This document shows, piece after piece, positions 31,637 to 40,052 of a stretch of DNA of 64,000 nucleotides. How positions within the stretch are numbered: the stretch's first letter is position 1; the number at the start of each line of letters is the position of its first letter. The notes beneath the pieces were generated by a model that saw only the letters and a program-made list of their open reading frames with translations, ran no database searches and was not told the DNA's origin. The DNA is from Sphingobium wenxiniae (GTDB lineage: Bacteria; Pseudomonadota; Alphaproteobacteria; Sphingomonadales; Sphingomonadaceae): positions 186,001-250,000 of the forward strand of contig NZ_VLKK01000002.1 of NCBI RefSeq assembly GCF_007830065.1, read 5' to 3'. The position numbers and the translations under genes were made by a program.

Positions 31637-33319
31637 ATGATCCCCAGGGACTACCAGCGGGCGGCAGTTGATGCCGCCCGGTCGCGGACGGCTGCCCATG
31701 GCAATACCATCCTGATGCTGCCCACCGGCGCCGGCAAGACGGCCGTGGCCGGGTTCTATATCGGCGAAGAGGTCGAAGCCGAACGCAATGCCCGGGTGCT
31801 GGTGCTCCAGCATACGGATGAGCTGGTCCAGCAGAACCTTGCCGCCATCACGGGCATTACGGGCCTGCGGTCGTCGATCGTCAAAGCCTCCCAGAACGAC
31901 TGGTCCGGGCAGCTCATTTTCGGCAGCGTCCAGACCCTCGCGCGGGCTGGCCGCCGCGCCGATCTTGGGCATGTCTCTCACCTGATTATCGACGAATGCC
32001 ACCGCGCCGCAGCTTCCGGCTACCTCGACATCGTCAGGGACATTCGTCGGATCAATCCCGACGTGAAGATCCTCGGACTGTCGGCAACGCCCAGTCGCGG
32101 TGATGGCCGGTCGCTCCGCCAGACCTTCGACAACATCGGCTATCAGCTGAAAATCGGCACGCTGATTGCACGCGGCATTCTTGTCCCGCCCAGGACCTAC
32201 ACCATGGATCTGGGCGTGAACGACGAGCTCGCCGGGATCAATTCCATGGCTGGTGACTTCGACATGCGCCAAGCCGACAAGGTGCTGAACCGGTCAGTGC
32301 TCAATGACGCAGTGGTGCAGCACTGGCGCGAGAAGGCCGGTGACCGGCGCAGCATCTTCTTCTGCTCCACTGTCGATCATGCTGACGCCGTGGCCGCCGC
32401 CTTCCGCTCTGCGGGAATCACTGCCGAGACCATCTCGGGCGACATGGCCGGCGCCGACCGCGCCGATCTCATTGCCCGCTTTGATCGCGGCGAAGTACAG
32501 GTCCTGACGAACTGCATGGTGCTGACCGAAGGGTTCGACAGCCAGCCAGTCGGGTGCATCGGCATCCTGCGGCCAATGCTGCACAAGGGCACCTTCATTC
32601 AGGCCATCGGGCGCGGGCTGCGCAAGGTCGACCCCCAGCGCTATCCCGGCATCATCAAGACCGACTGCGTCATTCTCGACTTTGCCGGCGCGGCGATCCG
32701 TCATGGCTGCCTCGAACAGGAAATCTCGCTCGACGATGATGACGGACAGCCCGGAGAAGCGCCCTACAAGTCCTGTCCTGACTGTCAGGCGGAAATCCCG
32801 CTGGGCGCAGGAGAATGTCCTTTCTGCGGGCACACCTTCGCCCGCGAAGTTGGCGAAAAGCGCCTTCTGACCGACTTCGATCTGCTCGAAATCGATCTGC
32901 TCAACCAGTCTCCGTTCCAGTGGTGCGATATCCGGGGTGATGGGGAGTCGCTGATCGCGAGCGGCTTCGATGCCTGGGCCGGTGTTTTCCACGATGGCAC
33001 CTTGTGGCACGCACTCGGCGGACCGAAGGCCGGTGCGCCGCGCAAGATCGCGATCGGCACTCGTGTCCAGGCGCTGGCGGAAGCGGATGATTTTCTGCGC
33101 TCGGCCGAAAGCAGCCTGGCAGCGGCCAAGAGCCGGCGTTGGCTGAAGGAGCCGGCATCCGCAAAGCAGCTCGGCTGCCTGCGCCGGGCCGGGATCGAGG
33201 TGTCGCCGATGGACTTCGGCTATTCCAAATACGACGCCAACTGCCAGCTGAAGTTCCACTGGAACCGTGATGCCATCATTCGGCTGGTATCCGGAGCACA
33301 GCCGAGGGTCGCGGCATGA
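31637..33319 (+). CDS. phage DEAD/DEAH helicase (UvsW/SSL2-like)
   Basis: A 560-residue SF2 helicase: Walker A PTGAGKTAV (about 30-38), motif II DECH (about 117-120), motif III SATPSRGD, and motif VI AIGRGLRK (about 325-332). A four-Cys zinc ribbon, CPDCQAEIPLGAGECPFC (about 380-397), follows. The last 130 residues hold a domain that often ends phage helicases of this group. It probably remodels forks or recombination intermediates. It overlaps the next gene by 4 bp. Confidence 0.9.
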   Translation: MIPRDYQRAAVDAARSRTAAHGNTILMLPTGAGKTAVAGFYIGEEVEAERNARVLVLQHTDELVQQNLAAITGITGLRSSIVKASQNDWSGQLIFGSVQTLARAGRRADLGHVSHLIIDECHRAAASGYLDIVRDIRRINPDVKILGLSATPSRGDGRSLRQTFDNIGYQLKIGTLIARGILVPPRTYTMDLGVNDELAGINSMAGDFDMRQADKVLNRSVLNDAVVQHWREKAGDRRSIFFCSTVDHADAVAAAFRSAGITAETISGDMAGADRADLIARFDRGEVQVLTNCMVLTEGFDSQPVGCIGILRPMLHKGTFIQAIGRGLRKVDPQRYPGIIKTDCVILDFAGAAIRHGCLEQEISLDDDDGQPGEAPYKSCPDCQAEIPLGAGECPFCGHTFAREVGEKRLLTDFDLLEIDLLNQSPFQWCDIRGDGESLIASGFDAWAGVFHDGTLWHALGGPKAGAPRKIAIGTRVQALAEADDFLRSAESSLAAAKSRRWLKEPASAKQLGCLRRAGIEVSPMDFGYSKYDANCQLKFHWNRDAIIRLVSGAQPRVAA

Positions 33320-33522
33320 GCAGAGGAAACGGCATCTGTCCGTCCACGATGACCGCCGAGGCTCGCATCGCCGAGTTGGGGCGCATCGTTGCCGCCGGCG
33401 TCCTGCGCCTGCGCGAACAGTCCAGTTCTATATCTGCCCACGGTGGAGATAGTTCACTCGCAATCTCGCCGGCCAAGAGCGTCAGTCGTCCCCGGGCAAA
33501 GGCCCGGAACGGAGGACGATAA
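33316..33522 (+). CDS. small phage protein of unknown function
   Basis: A 68-residue protein, Ser- and Arg-rich after residue 30 (AKSVSRPRAKARNGGR), with one helix (AEARIAELGRIVAAGVLRLRE). It overlaps the helicase end by 4 bp and the DUF2924 start by one base. Coupling to both neighbours supports a real gene. No family recognised. Confidence 0.5.
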   Translation: MSRGNGICPSTMTAEARIAELGRIVAAGVLRLREQSSSISAHGGDSSLAISPAKSVSRPRAKARNGGR

Positions 33523-33983
33523 TGCAAAAACAGGATGACAAAGCGCAGGTGCTGGCCCGGCTGGCGGCGCTGAAGGAGATGTCGGTCAAACAGCTGAAGG
33601 CCGAATGGGCAAAGCTGTTCGAGACAGAAGCGCCCAACAACAGCCGCTCGTTCCTCGAGCAACGGCTGGCCTACCGGATCCAGGAGCTGACCTTCGGCGG
33701 CCTGTCGAAGCCGGTGCGCCAGCTGCTCGATGCCTTGGCCGACGAGGTCGAGGGCAAGAAGGTGCGGAAGTCGGTCATCGCCGACCCGCGCAACCCGGTG
33801 ATCGGCACCCGACTGGTGCGGGAATGGGACGGGACTGAGCACGTCATCACCGTGCTGAAGGACGGGTTCGACTGGCAGGGTCGCCGTTACAAATCGCTGT
33901 CGGCGATCGCCCGGGACATCACCGGCACCCAGTGGAACGGCTACCGCTTCTTTGGCCTGCGGGAACGGAAGGACGCAGCATGA
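33522..33983 (+). CDS. DUF2924 domain-containing protein
   Basis: A 153-residue protein with the DUF2924 signature: helical N-terminus MSVKQLKAEWAKLFETEAP, SFLEQRLAYRIQELTFGG, then the beta domain with PVIGTRLVREWDGTEHVITVLKDGFDWQGRRYKSLSAIARDITGTQWNG. It is nearly always encoded directly before a large serine recombinase in alphaproteobacterial elements, as here (ATGA overlap). A role as recombinase helper or directionality factor is plausible but not shown. Confidence 0.88.
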   Translation: MQKQDDKAQVLARLAALKEMSVKQLKAEWAKLFETEAPNNSRSFLEQRLAYRIQELTFGGLSKPVRQLLDALADEVEGKKVRKSVIADPRNPVIGTRLVREWDGTEHVITVLKDGFDWQGRRYKSLSAIARDITGTQWNGYRFFGLRERKDAA

Positions 33984-35299
33984 CCGATACGGCACCCCGG
34001 CGGCGCCTGCGCTGCGCCGTCTACACCCGCAAGAGCTCCGAAGAGGGGCTCGATATGGAGTTCAACAGCCTCGACGCCCAGCGCGAGTCCTGCGAGGCCT
34101 ACATTGCCAGCCAGCGTGCCGAAGGCTGGGCGTGCATGCGCGAACGCTACGATGACGGCGGGTATTCCGGCGGGTCGCTCGAACGCCCCGGTCTCAAGGC
34201 CCTGCTGGAAGACGTCGAGGCCGGTCTCGTCGACGTCATTGTCGTCTACAAGATCGACCGCCTGTCACGCTCGCTGATGGATTTTGCCAAGCTGGTCGAG
34301 GCGTTCGACCGCAACAACGTGACGTTTGTATCGGTGACGCAGGCGTTCAACACCACGACCAGCATGGGTCGGCTGACGCTGAACATCCTGCTGTCATTTG
34401 CCCAGTTCGAGCGCGAGGTCACCGGCGAACGGATCCGCGACAAGTTCGCTGCCAGCCGTGCAAAAGGCATGTGGATGGGCGGGTTCGTGCCGATGGGTTA
34501 CGATGTCGTTGATCGGAAGCTGGTCATCAACGAGGCCGAAGCCGCCACGATCCGGCACATGTTCCAGCGCTTTGTCGAACTGGGATCGGCGACCCTGCTG
34601 ACCCGGGAACTGGTGGCGGGCGGCACCCTGAACAAGCGGGGCAAACTTATCGACAAGGGGTTCCTGTACAAGCTGTTCCGAAATCGACTCTATCTCGGCG
34701 AGGCCGTGCACAAGGGCACCAGCTATCCCGGCGAGCATCAGGCCATCATCACGCCTGAGCTGTGGGATCAGGTCCATGCCATCCTGCAGGAAAGTCCGCG
34801 CCAGCGGGCGGCCAACACCCGCACCCAGACCCCGGCGCTGCTCAAGGGACTGATTTTCACGGATCGCGGCATCGCCATGACACCGACGGTGACAAAAAAG
34901 GGTAGTCGGCATTACCGCTACTACACCTCGATGGATGCCATTCGGAACCGGGCGTGTGAGGGCCGCGACAGCTTTGTCCGATTGAATGCCGGCATGGTGG
35001 AAGCAGCCGTAGTCCAACACATCCGGTCGCTGCTGCGCACGCCGGAAATCGCGGCGCGGGCGATGGAGGCAGCACGCCGGAACGATCCGGACATCGACGA
35101 GCAGGACGTGGTCACCGCCTTGTCGGGCTTTGATAGTCTCTGGGAATCGCTGTTCCCGGCCGAGCAGGCCCGGATCGCCCGGCTGCTGATTGAGCGGGTC
35201 ACGGTCAGCGCCGACGGCCTTGCGGTCGATCTGCGCACCGAAGGTCTCGGGTCGGTGATCCGGGAAATGGTCACCCCCGAACGGAGACAAGCAGCATGA
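33980..35299 (+). CDS. large serine recombinase
   Basis: A 439-residue serine recombinase, the only integrase-like protein in the element. The catalytic domain begins AVYTRKSSEEG with the nucleophile at about Ser19 or Ser20, and continues YDDGGYSGGSLERPGLKALL and VYKIDRLSRSL. A recombinase domain (about 180-280) and a C-terminal part with a weak zinc-ribbon region follow. It would integrate or excise the element at att sites next to the gene or elsewhere. It lies inside the rightward arm, not at an obvious end. DUF2924 precedes it and an HTH-like protein follows, each with 4-bp overlap. Confidence 0.92.
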   Translation: MTDTAPRRRLRCAVYTRKSSEEGLDMEFNSLDAQRESCEAYIASQRAEGWACMRERYDDGGYSGGSLERPGLKALLEDVEAGLVDVIVVYKIDRLSRSLMDFAKLVEAFDRNNVTFVSVTQAFNTTTSMGRLTLNILLSFAQFEREVTGERIRDKFAASRAKGMWMGGFVPMGYDVVDRKLVINEAEAATIRHMFQRFVELGSATLLTRELVAGGTLNKRGKLIDKGFLYKLFRNRLYLGEAVHKGTSYPGEHQAIITPELWDQVHAILQESPRQRAANTRTQTPALLKGLIFTDRGIAMTPTVTKKGSRHYRYYTSMDAIRNRACEGRDSFVRLNAGMVEAAVVQHIRSLLRTPEIAARAMEAARRNDPDIDEQDVVTALSGFDSLWESLFPAEQARIARLLIERVTVSADGLAVDLRTEGLGSVIREMVTPERRQAA

Positions 35300-35682
35300 G
35301 CGCATCCACCACCATGCGGGTGTTCATCCCGCTCACCATTCGCAAGCGCAACGGACGGCCGAAGATCGTGCCGCCAGCCGACTTGGTGCCCGACACCGGC
35401 GGCGGGATCGACCCGCACGTGCTGAAGGCGGTCGCGAGAGCGTGGAGCTGGCGGCGGAAGCTGGAAAGCGGGGCAGTTTCCACATTGTCGGATATCGCCG
35501 AGGCCGAAGGCGTCACGCCCGCGTTCATCAGGCGCACGATGAAGCTGGCCTATCTGGCCCCGGCTGTGCTGGAGCAGATCCTGATTGCGCGAAGGTCACC
35601 GTCGGTGTCTCTGAAGGATATGTCGGCGATCGCGGAACAGCCTTGGGTGGTGCAAAAGGGAATCGTATTCTCGGCGGAATAG
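35296..35682 (+). CDS. small HTH-like protein linked to the serine recombinase
   Basis: A 128-residue protein. TLSDIAEAEGVTPAFIRRTMKLAYLAP (about 62-88) has a helix-turn-helix pattern, preceded by a conserved opening VFIPLTIRKRNGRPKIVPP. This protein regularly follows DUF2924 and a recombinase in alphaproteobacterial mobile DNA. It may be the recombination directionality or regulatory partner; that is inferred from the conserved trio. Confidence 0.75.
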   Translation: MSASTTMRVFIPLTIRKRNGRPKIVPPADLVPDTGGGIDPHVLKAVARAWSWRRKLESGAVSTLSDIAEAEGVTPAFIRRTMKLAYLAPAVLEQILIARRSPSVSLKDMSAIAEQPWVVQKGIVFSAE

Positions 35683-35732
35683 CTCTCGGCGCAATCTGGC
35701 GAGATTGTGGTCCGGTGGTATAGGGCAATGCC

Positions 35733-36377
35733 ATGCCGCCCAAGTTCAAATCCCCGACTGAGAAAACCGTATGCGACCTGCTCGACAGATATGCATGCCC
35801 AGTTCCCTATCACGAAGTTCGTACGCGGTTTCTGGGTGGGATTGCCTCTCCGATCATAGAGTCGTCCCCGCTGCCGATTGTAGAAGGGCTTTGGGGCGGC
35901 GAATTTCCGCCCTTCGACTCAATTGAGGACCTGAACGAACTGATCGATGTGCTGGTCAATGGCTTGTGGAACAGCCTGACCAGGCACAATAGCCGCTCTG
36001 TCCCGTTCCGCTTGCAACGCCTTGCGCTGGAGCCATCAGCCCAGAATCTTGCCAGACTCTCCCAGGTCCGCCGGCAGGAACTCGAGGGCTTTGTCGAAGG
36101 CCTGTTTAATGGCCAAGACCGGGTAGACCTGCCGGAACGCGCTCACAGGGCGCTCGGGCACCTTGGGGAACTTCGCGCCATGATGGCTGGGATCGAAGAT
36201 CTCGTGGCTCGCGATATCCAAGCAGAAAACCGAACTCAGCTGGAGACGACATTCAGGCACGTAAGCGAACTGACAAAGATCATGGAGGCCGAGATCCATG
36301 AGGCCGTGATGTCTTGCGCGCGAGCGCGGCGGCAGATGCTGGCGGGCATCGAACTGCCCCGGTCTTCCTTGCACTGA
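35733..36377 (+). CDS. unknown protein upstream of RecD2
   Basis: A 214-residue mostly helical protein of unrecognised family. The C-terminal half is rich in charged helices (LRAMMAGIEDLVARDIQAENRTQ...VSELTKIMEAEIHEAV) and may form a coiled coil. It follows the recombinase trio after a 50-bp gap and is followed by two more rightward genes with short spacing, so these form one operon with RecD2. Confidence 0.65.
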   Translation: MPPKFKSPTEKTVCDLLDRYACPVPYHEVRTRFLGGIASPIIESSPLPIVEGLWGGEFPPFDSIEDLNELIDVLVNGLWNSLTRHNSRSVPFRLQRLALEPSAQNLARLSQVRRQELEGFVEGLFNGQDRVDLPERAHRALGHLGELRAMMAGIEDLVARDIQAENRTQLETTFRHVSELTKIMEAEIHEAVMSCARARRQMLAGIELPRSSLH

Positions 36378-36385
36378 TCGTCGCC

Positions 36386-36823
36386 ATGCAATCCGAAGAC
36401 CGCCTGCGACAAAAACTCCGCAAGATCGAGGCGCTTTACGCTGGTGCCTCCACGGCCGGCGAAAAGGCCGCTGCCGGCGCTGCGGCTGAACGCATCCGCA
36501 AACAATTTGAATCGGCCAGCCGGAACGAAAGCTCCGAGGAGTTCAAGTTTTCGATCCCAGATCCTTGGTCGCGCCAGCTCTTCATCGCCCTGTGCCGCCG
36601 CTACGGCGTCCGACCGTTCCGCTATCCGCGTATGCACCGCCAAACCGTTCTGATCCGCGCTCCCGCGAGTTTTGTGCAGCAGGTCCTGTGGCCCGAGTTT
36701 GAGGAGCTGAGCGATGCGCTGACCTCGCATCTTCTGGAAATCACCGAGAAGATCATCCGTGAGGAGGTGCACGAGGCAACCCAAGACGCGGATGAGGTCG
36801 CGGAGCCTCGGCGCTTGCGATGA
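36386..36823 (+). CDS. unknown protein, DUF2786-like N-terminus
   Basis: A 145-residue protein. DRLRQKLRKIEALYAGASTAGEKAAAGAAAERI (about 5-37) resembles the N-terminal helix pair of DUF2786 proteins. The remainder contains WSRQLFIALCRRYGVRPFRYPRMHRQTVLIRAP and a helical acidic C-terminus. It overlaps the RecD2 start by 4 bp, which suggests a joint role in DNA processing. The family call is tentative. Confidence 0.6.
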   Translation: MQSEDRLRQKLRKIEALYAGASTAGEKAAAGAAAERIRKQFESASRNESSEEFKFSIPDPWSRQLFIALCRRYGVRPFRYPRMHRQTVLIRAPASFVQQVLWPEFEELSDALTSHLLEITEKIIREEVHEATQDADEVAEPRRLR

Positions 36824-39021
36824 ACCACCCGGCTGCCCCAACGTCTGAAGTGCTCGTGGGCCATGTGGAACGGGTGACGTTCCATAGCGATGAAAGTGGC
36901 TTTTGCGTCCTGCGGGTCAAGGCACGCGGGCACCGCGACTTGGTCACGACCGTAGGGCATGCAGCGATGATTTCCGCCGGGGAATGGATCACCGCTTCGG
37001 GCGAATGGACCAATGATCGGAACCATGGCCTGCAGTTCCGGGCCCGGTTTCTGAAAACCTCGGAACCCTCCTCGATCGAGGGCATCGAGAAGTATCTCGG
37101 CTCCGGCATGATCCGCGGAATCGGCCCTGTTTACGCCAAGCGGCTCGTGAAGATGTTCGGCAAAGACGTATTCGATGTCATCGAAGCCACCCCCGAACGG
37201 CTGCGTGAGGTCCAGGGCATTGGCCCCATGCGCGCTGCCAAGATCACTGCGGCCTGGGCGGATCAGAAAGTCATTCGCGAGATCATGGTGTTCCTGCACA
37301 GCCATGGGGTCGGAACAGCGCGCGCCGTGCGCATCTTCAAGACCTACGGCGCCGATGCCGTTCAGGTGATGAGCGATAACCCTTATCGCCTGGCCAAAGA
37401 TATCCGCGGGATCGGCTTTCGCACAGCCGACACGATCGCGGAGAAGCTGGGCGTCGAGAAGACGGCCATGGTACGGATTCGCGCTGGCATCTCCTTCGCC
37501 CTCACCGAGGCCATGGGCGAAGGGCACTGCGGACTGCCCGTGACCGAATTAAAACAGCTGGCTGCCAAGCTGCTCGAGGTTGATGGCGCGCTGATCGAGA
37601 CGGCGCTGGCGCTGGAACTGGATGAACGGACGGTAGTGGCCGACACGGTCGGCGACATCGACTGCATCTTCCTTGGCGGGCTGTATCACGCCGAAAAGGC
37701 CATAGCAGACCGGTTAAGATCGCTGCTCAATGGACAGCTGCCGTGGGCTGCCATCGACACGGATAAGGCCCTGCCGTGGATTGAGGGGCGCACGGGCCTG
37801 ACCCTTGCGCCCAGTCAAAGGGAAGCCGTGTCACTTGCCTTGCGATCCAAGGTAACAGTGATCACCGGCGGGCCCGGTGTCGGCAAGACCACCATCGTCA
37901 ATTCCATCCTGCGCATCCTGGCGGCCAAGTCCGTCAATCTTCTTCTGTGCGCACCCACAGGGCGCGCCGCCAAGCGTATGACCGAGGCGACGGGCATGGA
38001 GGCCAAGACGATACATCGCCTTCTGGAATTCGACCCCAAGGCGTTCGGGTTCAAGCGCGGCGAAGACAACCCTCTCGAATGCGACCTGCTGGTCGTCGAC
38101 GAAAGCTCGATGGTCGATGTCATGCTGATGCAGTCGCTGCTGAAGGCTGTGCCGGATACCGCCGCACTGTTGATCGTCGGCGACATCGACCAGTTGCCAT
38201 CGGTCGGGCCTGGGCAGGTCTTGGCCGATATCATCCAGTCGCATGCTGTCCCGGTGGTCCGACTGACCGAGGTTTTCCGCCAGGCTGCCCAAAGCCGGAT
38301 CATCACCACCGCGCACCAGATCAACCGCGGCCGCATCCCTGATTTGGGCAAAGTTGAAGGTGATACCGACTTCTACTTCATGCCGGCCGCTGATCCGGAG
38401 CAGGCCGTACCGCGGATCATCGATCTCGTCGGCAAGCACATCCCACGCAAGTTCGGGTTTGATCCTGTGCGCGAAGTCCAGGTGCTATGCCCCATGAACC
38501 GCGGCGGGGTTGGCGCGCGGTCGCTGAACATCGAGCTGCAGGCCGCGCTGAACCCCAATCCGACGGCCAAGGTGGAACGCTTTGGTTGGACCTTCGCCCC
38601 CGGTGACAAGGTCATGCAGATCGAGAACGACTACGACAAAGACGTCTTCAACGGCGACATTGGCTACATCCAGTCCGTCGACACCGACGACGGCGAACTG
38701 CTGGTCGACTTCGATGGCCGCGAGGTCAGCTATCAGTTCGGCGAACTCGACACGCTGGTCCCCGCCTATGCAGCGACGATCCACAAGAGCCAGGGCTCGG
38801 AATACCCCGCCGTCGTGATCCCGGTCATGACCCAGCATTACGCCATGCTGCAGCGGAATCTCCTCTACACCGGAGTGACTCGCGGAAAGAAGCTCGTGGT
38901 GCTGGTCGGCCAATCCAAGGCTATCGCCATCGCGGTCAAGAATGAGTCCGGGCGGCGGCGGTGGTCAAAACTCGATGAGTGGCTTCAGGCGGCCGAGGAC
39001 GTCATACTGCGCTCCGCGTGA
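36820..39021 (+). CDS. recD2: SF1B DNA helicase, RecD2 type
   Basis: A 733-residue RecD2-like 5'-3' helicase. The N-terminal part has the OB and helix-hairpin-helix regions (GMIRGIGPVYAKRLVKMFG, VQGIGPMRAAKI). Walker A GGPGVGKTTI lies near 349-358, motif II VVDESSMVD near 427-435, motif III GDIDQLPSVGPG, and the C-terminal motif AATIHKSQGSEYP. It is distinct from RecBCD-linked RecD. In mobile elements it probably helps replication or recombination; its length is standard. Confidence 0.93.
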   Translation: MNHPAAPTSEVLVGHVERVTFHSDESGFCVLRVKARGHRDLVTTVGHAAMISAGEWITASGEWTNDRNHGLQFRARFLKTSEPSSIEGIEKYLGSGMIRGIGPVYAKRLVKMFGKDVFDVIEATPERLREVQGIGPMRAAKITAAWADQKVIREIMVFLHSHGVGTARAVRIFKTYGADAVQVMSDNPYRLAKDIRGIGFRTADTIAEKLGVEKTAMVRIRAGISFALTEAMGEGHCGLPVTELKQLAAKLLEVDGALIETALALELDERTVVADTVGDIDCIFLGGLYHAEKAIADRLRSLLNGQLPWAAIDTDKALPWIEGRTGLTLAPSQREAVSLALRSKVTVITGGPGVGKTTIVNSILRILAAKSVNLLLCAPTGRAAKRMTEATGMEAKTIHRLLEFDPKAFGFKRGEDNPLECDLLVVDESSMVDVMLMQSLLKAVPDTAALLIVGDIDQLPSVGPGQVLADIIQSHAVPVVRLTEVFRQAAQSRIITTAHQINRGRIPDLGKVEGDTDFYFMPAADPEQAVPRIIDLVGKHIPRKFGFDPVREVQVLCPMNRGGVGARSLNIELQAALNPNPTAKVERFGWTFAPGDKVMQIENDYDKDVFNGDIGYIQSVDTDDGELLVDFDGREVSYQFGELDTLVPAYAATIHKSQGSEYPAVVIPVMTQHYAMLQRNLLYTGVTRGKKLVVLVGQSKAIAIAVKNESGRRRWSKLDEWLQAAEDVILRSA

Positions 39022-39657
39022 TCAATCATTCGCAGGCTTGATGATGCGCTTGGCAGCCGCGTTGCGACGGGCAGCAATACGGCCAAGCGCAACCTCGATC
39101 GGGAACACGTCCAGTTCTTCGGGGTCATAGCCATCGAGCCATTCAACGACGTCCGCATGGTCTGGGTGCTTGGGGTCGACCCGTGCTTCAAGCATCTCGT
39201 AGAAACCGGGGATGCCGCCACAGTCCTCTGGCGGGCAGTCGCGCTCGCCGGCAATGAAGCGGGGATAGCCAGTTCCGGGCGCGCCTGCGCGGACATCGCT
39301 GACAACGAGGCTGTGCTCCCAGCTGTCGCCGAAATCGTAGATGTAGTCGATCCGGGTGGTGTCGCCTGTCAGCACATCACGCAAGCGAACCCGATCTGCC
39401 ACCTTCCGGGGCGCGGTGCCAAAGTCCTCGTCCATCGGCAGGCCGTAGGTCTTCCCGTCGATCACCATCTCCCAGAGGTGATAATCGCACCAGCCCATCG
39501 AGACCTGAACAATGTCATGCAGCACCTTGAGGGTGATGGACGTGGGCACCTCGACTACCCGCCAGATCAGCGGATCGGACCCCCTGAGTTCGATGCGCAG
39601 GGTGGTGATTTCGGTGAAGCTGTCGATGGCGCTGCGGGTCGTCATGATGGGAACCAT
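39022..39657 (-). CDS. plasmid pRiA4b ORF-3 family protein
   Basis: A 211-residue protein of PF07929, first noted on Agrobacterium rhizogenes plasmid pRiA4b and as an IS1096 passenger. Typical parts are LRIELRGSDPLIWRVVEVPTS, MGWCDYHLWEM, YIYDFGDSWEHSLVV and CPPEDCGGIPGFYEML. Its function is unknown; it is widespread on mobile DNA. It is convergent with RecD2, with no gap between the stops. Start 39657 or 39645; neither has a clear ribosome site. Confidence 0.88.
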   Translation of the reverse strand: MVPIMTTRSAIDSFTEITTLRIELRGSDPLIWRVVEVPTSITLKVLHDIVQVSMGWCDYHLWEMVIDGKTYGLPMDEDFGTAPRKVADRVRLRDVLTGDTTRIDYIYDFGDSWEHSLVVSDVRAGAPGTGYPRFIAGERDCPPEDCGGIPGFYEMLEARVDPKHPDHADVVEWLDGYDPEELDVFPIEVALGRIAARRNAAAKRIIKPAND

Positions 39658-39737
39658 AGCAGACCGCGCGGCTTTTGGCTCATGCTGCGGGTAAATACCA
39701 CCAGTTGCATTCCCGTTCGCCTGCCGAGATTGGGCGC

Positions 39738-39893
39738 AAAAGGTTCGGTTGAACGAAAGCCAGAAAACCTTGGATTTACGTCGTTTCTGGAGACCGAACC
39801 TTTTCAGCAGGGGTTCGGGTGAAAAGAGACAAAAGCCGATCGGAGACCGATTTCGACGTTTTCGGCAGTCTCTGAGGTTCGGTCGCGATCGGC
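39738..39893. repeat. nested inverted repeats beside the tRNA gene
   Basis: A 300-bp non-coding gap before tRNA-Ser contains AAAAGGTTCGGT (39738-39749) and its exact inverse at 39793-39804. Inside these is CCAGAAA (39760-39766) with TTTCTGG (39784-39790). The core GGTTCGGT appears again at 39876-39883, and GCCGATCG (39835-39842) pairs with CGATCGGC (39886-39893). The arrangement could be an origin, a recombination site or a hairpin-forming RNA. No gene is seen in the gap. Confidence 0.6.
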
Positions 39894-39961
39894 AAAACCG
39901 CGCGGAAGCTGGGGATTTTCTGGCCCCATGAGGCCCATCTCATTGATTCGCATTGAGATTA

Positions 39962-40052
39962 TGGCGGAGCGGGAGGGATTCGAACCCTCGATACGCTTTT
40001 GACGTATACTCACTTTCCAGGCGAGCGCCTTCGACCACTCGGCCACCGCTCC
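39962..40052 (-). tRNA. tRNA-Ser, anticodon GGA
   Basis: Read on the minus strand, a 91-nt class II tRNA. The acceptor pairs GGAGCGG with CCGCTCC, then discriminator G and an encoded CCA. The anticodon loop TGGAAA gives GGA, the long variable arm is GTATACGTCAAAAGCGTAT, and the T loop is GGTTCGAATC. It marks the edge of the core chromosome. Its 3' end points toward the accessory region, a common insertion target, but no partner repeat was found. Confidence 0.96.

Larger units (their letters stand above)
10176..39657. mobile_element. prophage-like element with head and lysis genes but no tail genes
   Basis: Two divergent gene arms meet near 26.5 kb. The leftward arm carries the replication proteins, a sequence-specific methyltransferase, the full packaging and capsid set and lysis genes. 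The rightward arm carries a sigma-like factor, recombination proteins, a helicase, a serine recombinase and RecD2. Between the head-closure gene (ending at 12749) and the lysis genes there is no tail tube, tape measure, baseplate or fibre gene, nor anywhere else in the window. The borders are set by first and last phage-like genes, not by att sites, which I could not find. Genes after 35.7 kb may be a separate accessory block. Confidence 0.75.

Noticed and set aside
39022-39657. Insertion sequence suggested by the IS1096 passenger-type protein
   Set aside because: No transposase gene or terminal repeats are present around it; the family is common outside insertion sequences.
39962-40052. tRNA-Ser 3' end as the attachment site of the element
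   Set aside because: No second copy of the tRNA end was found in the window by eye, and the integrase is a serine recombinase, which seldom uses tRNA ends; left open rather than claimed.
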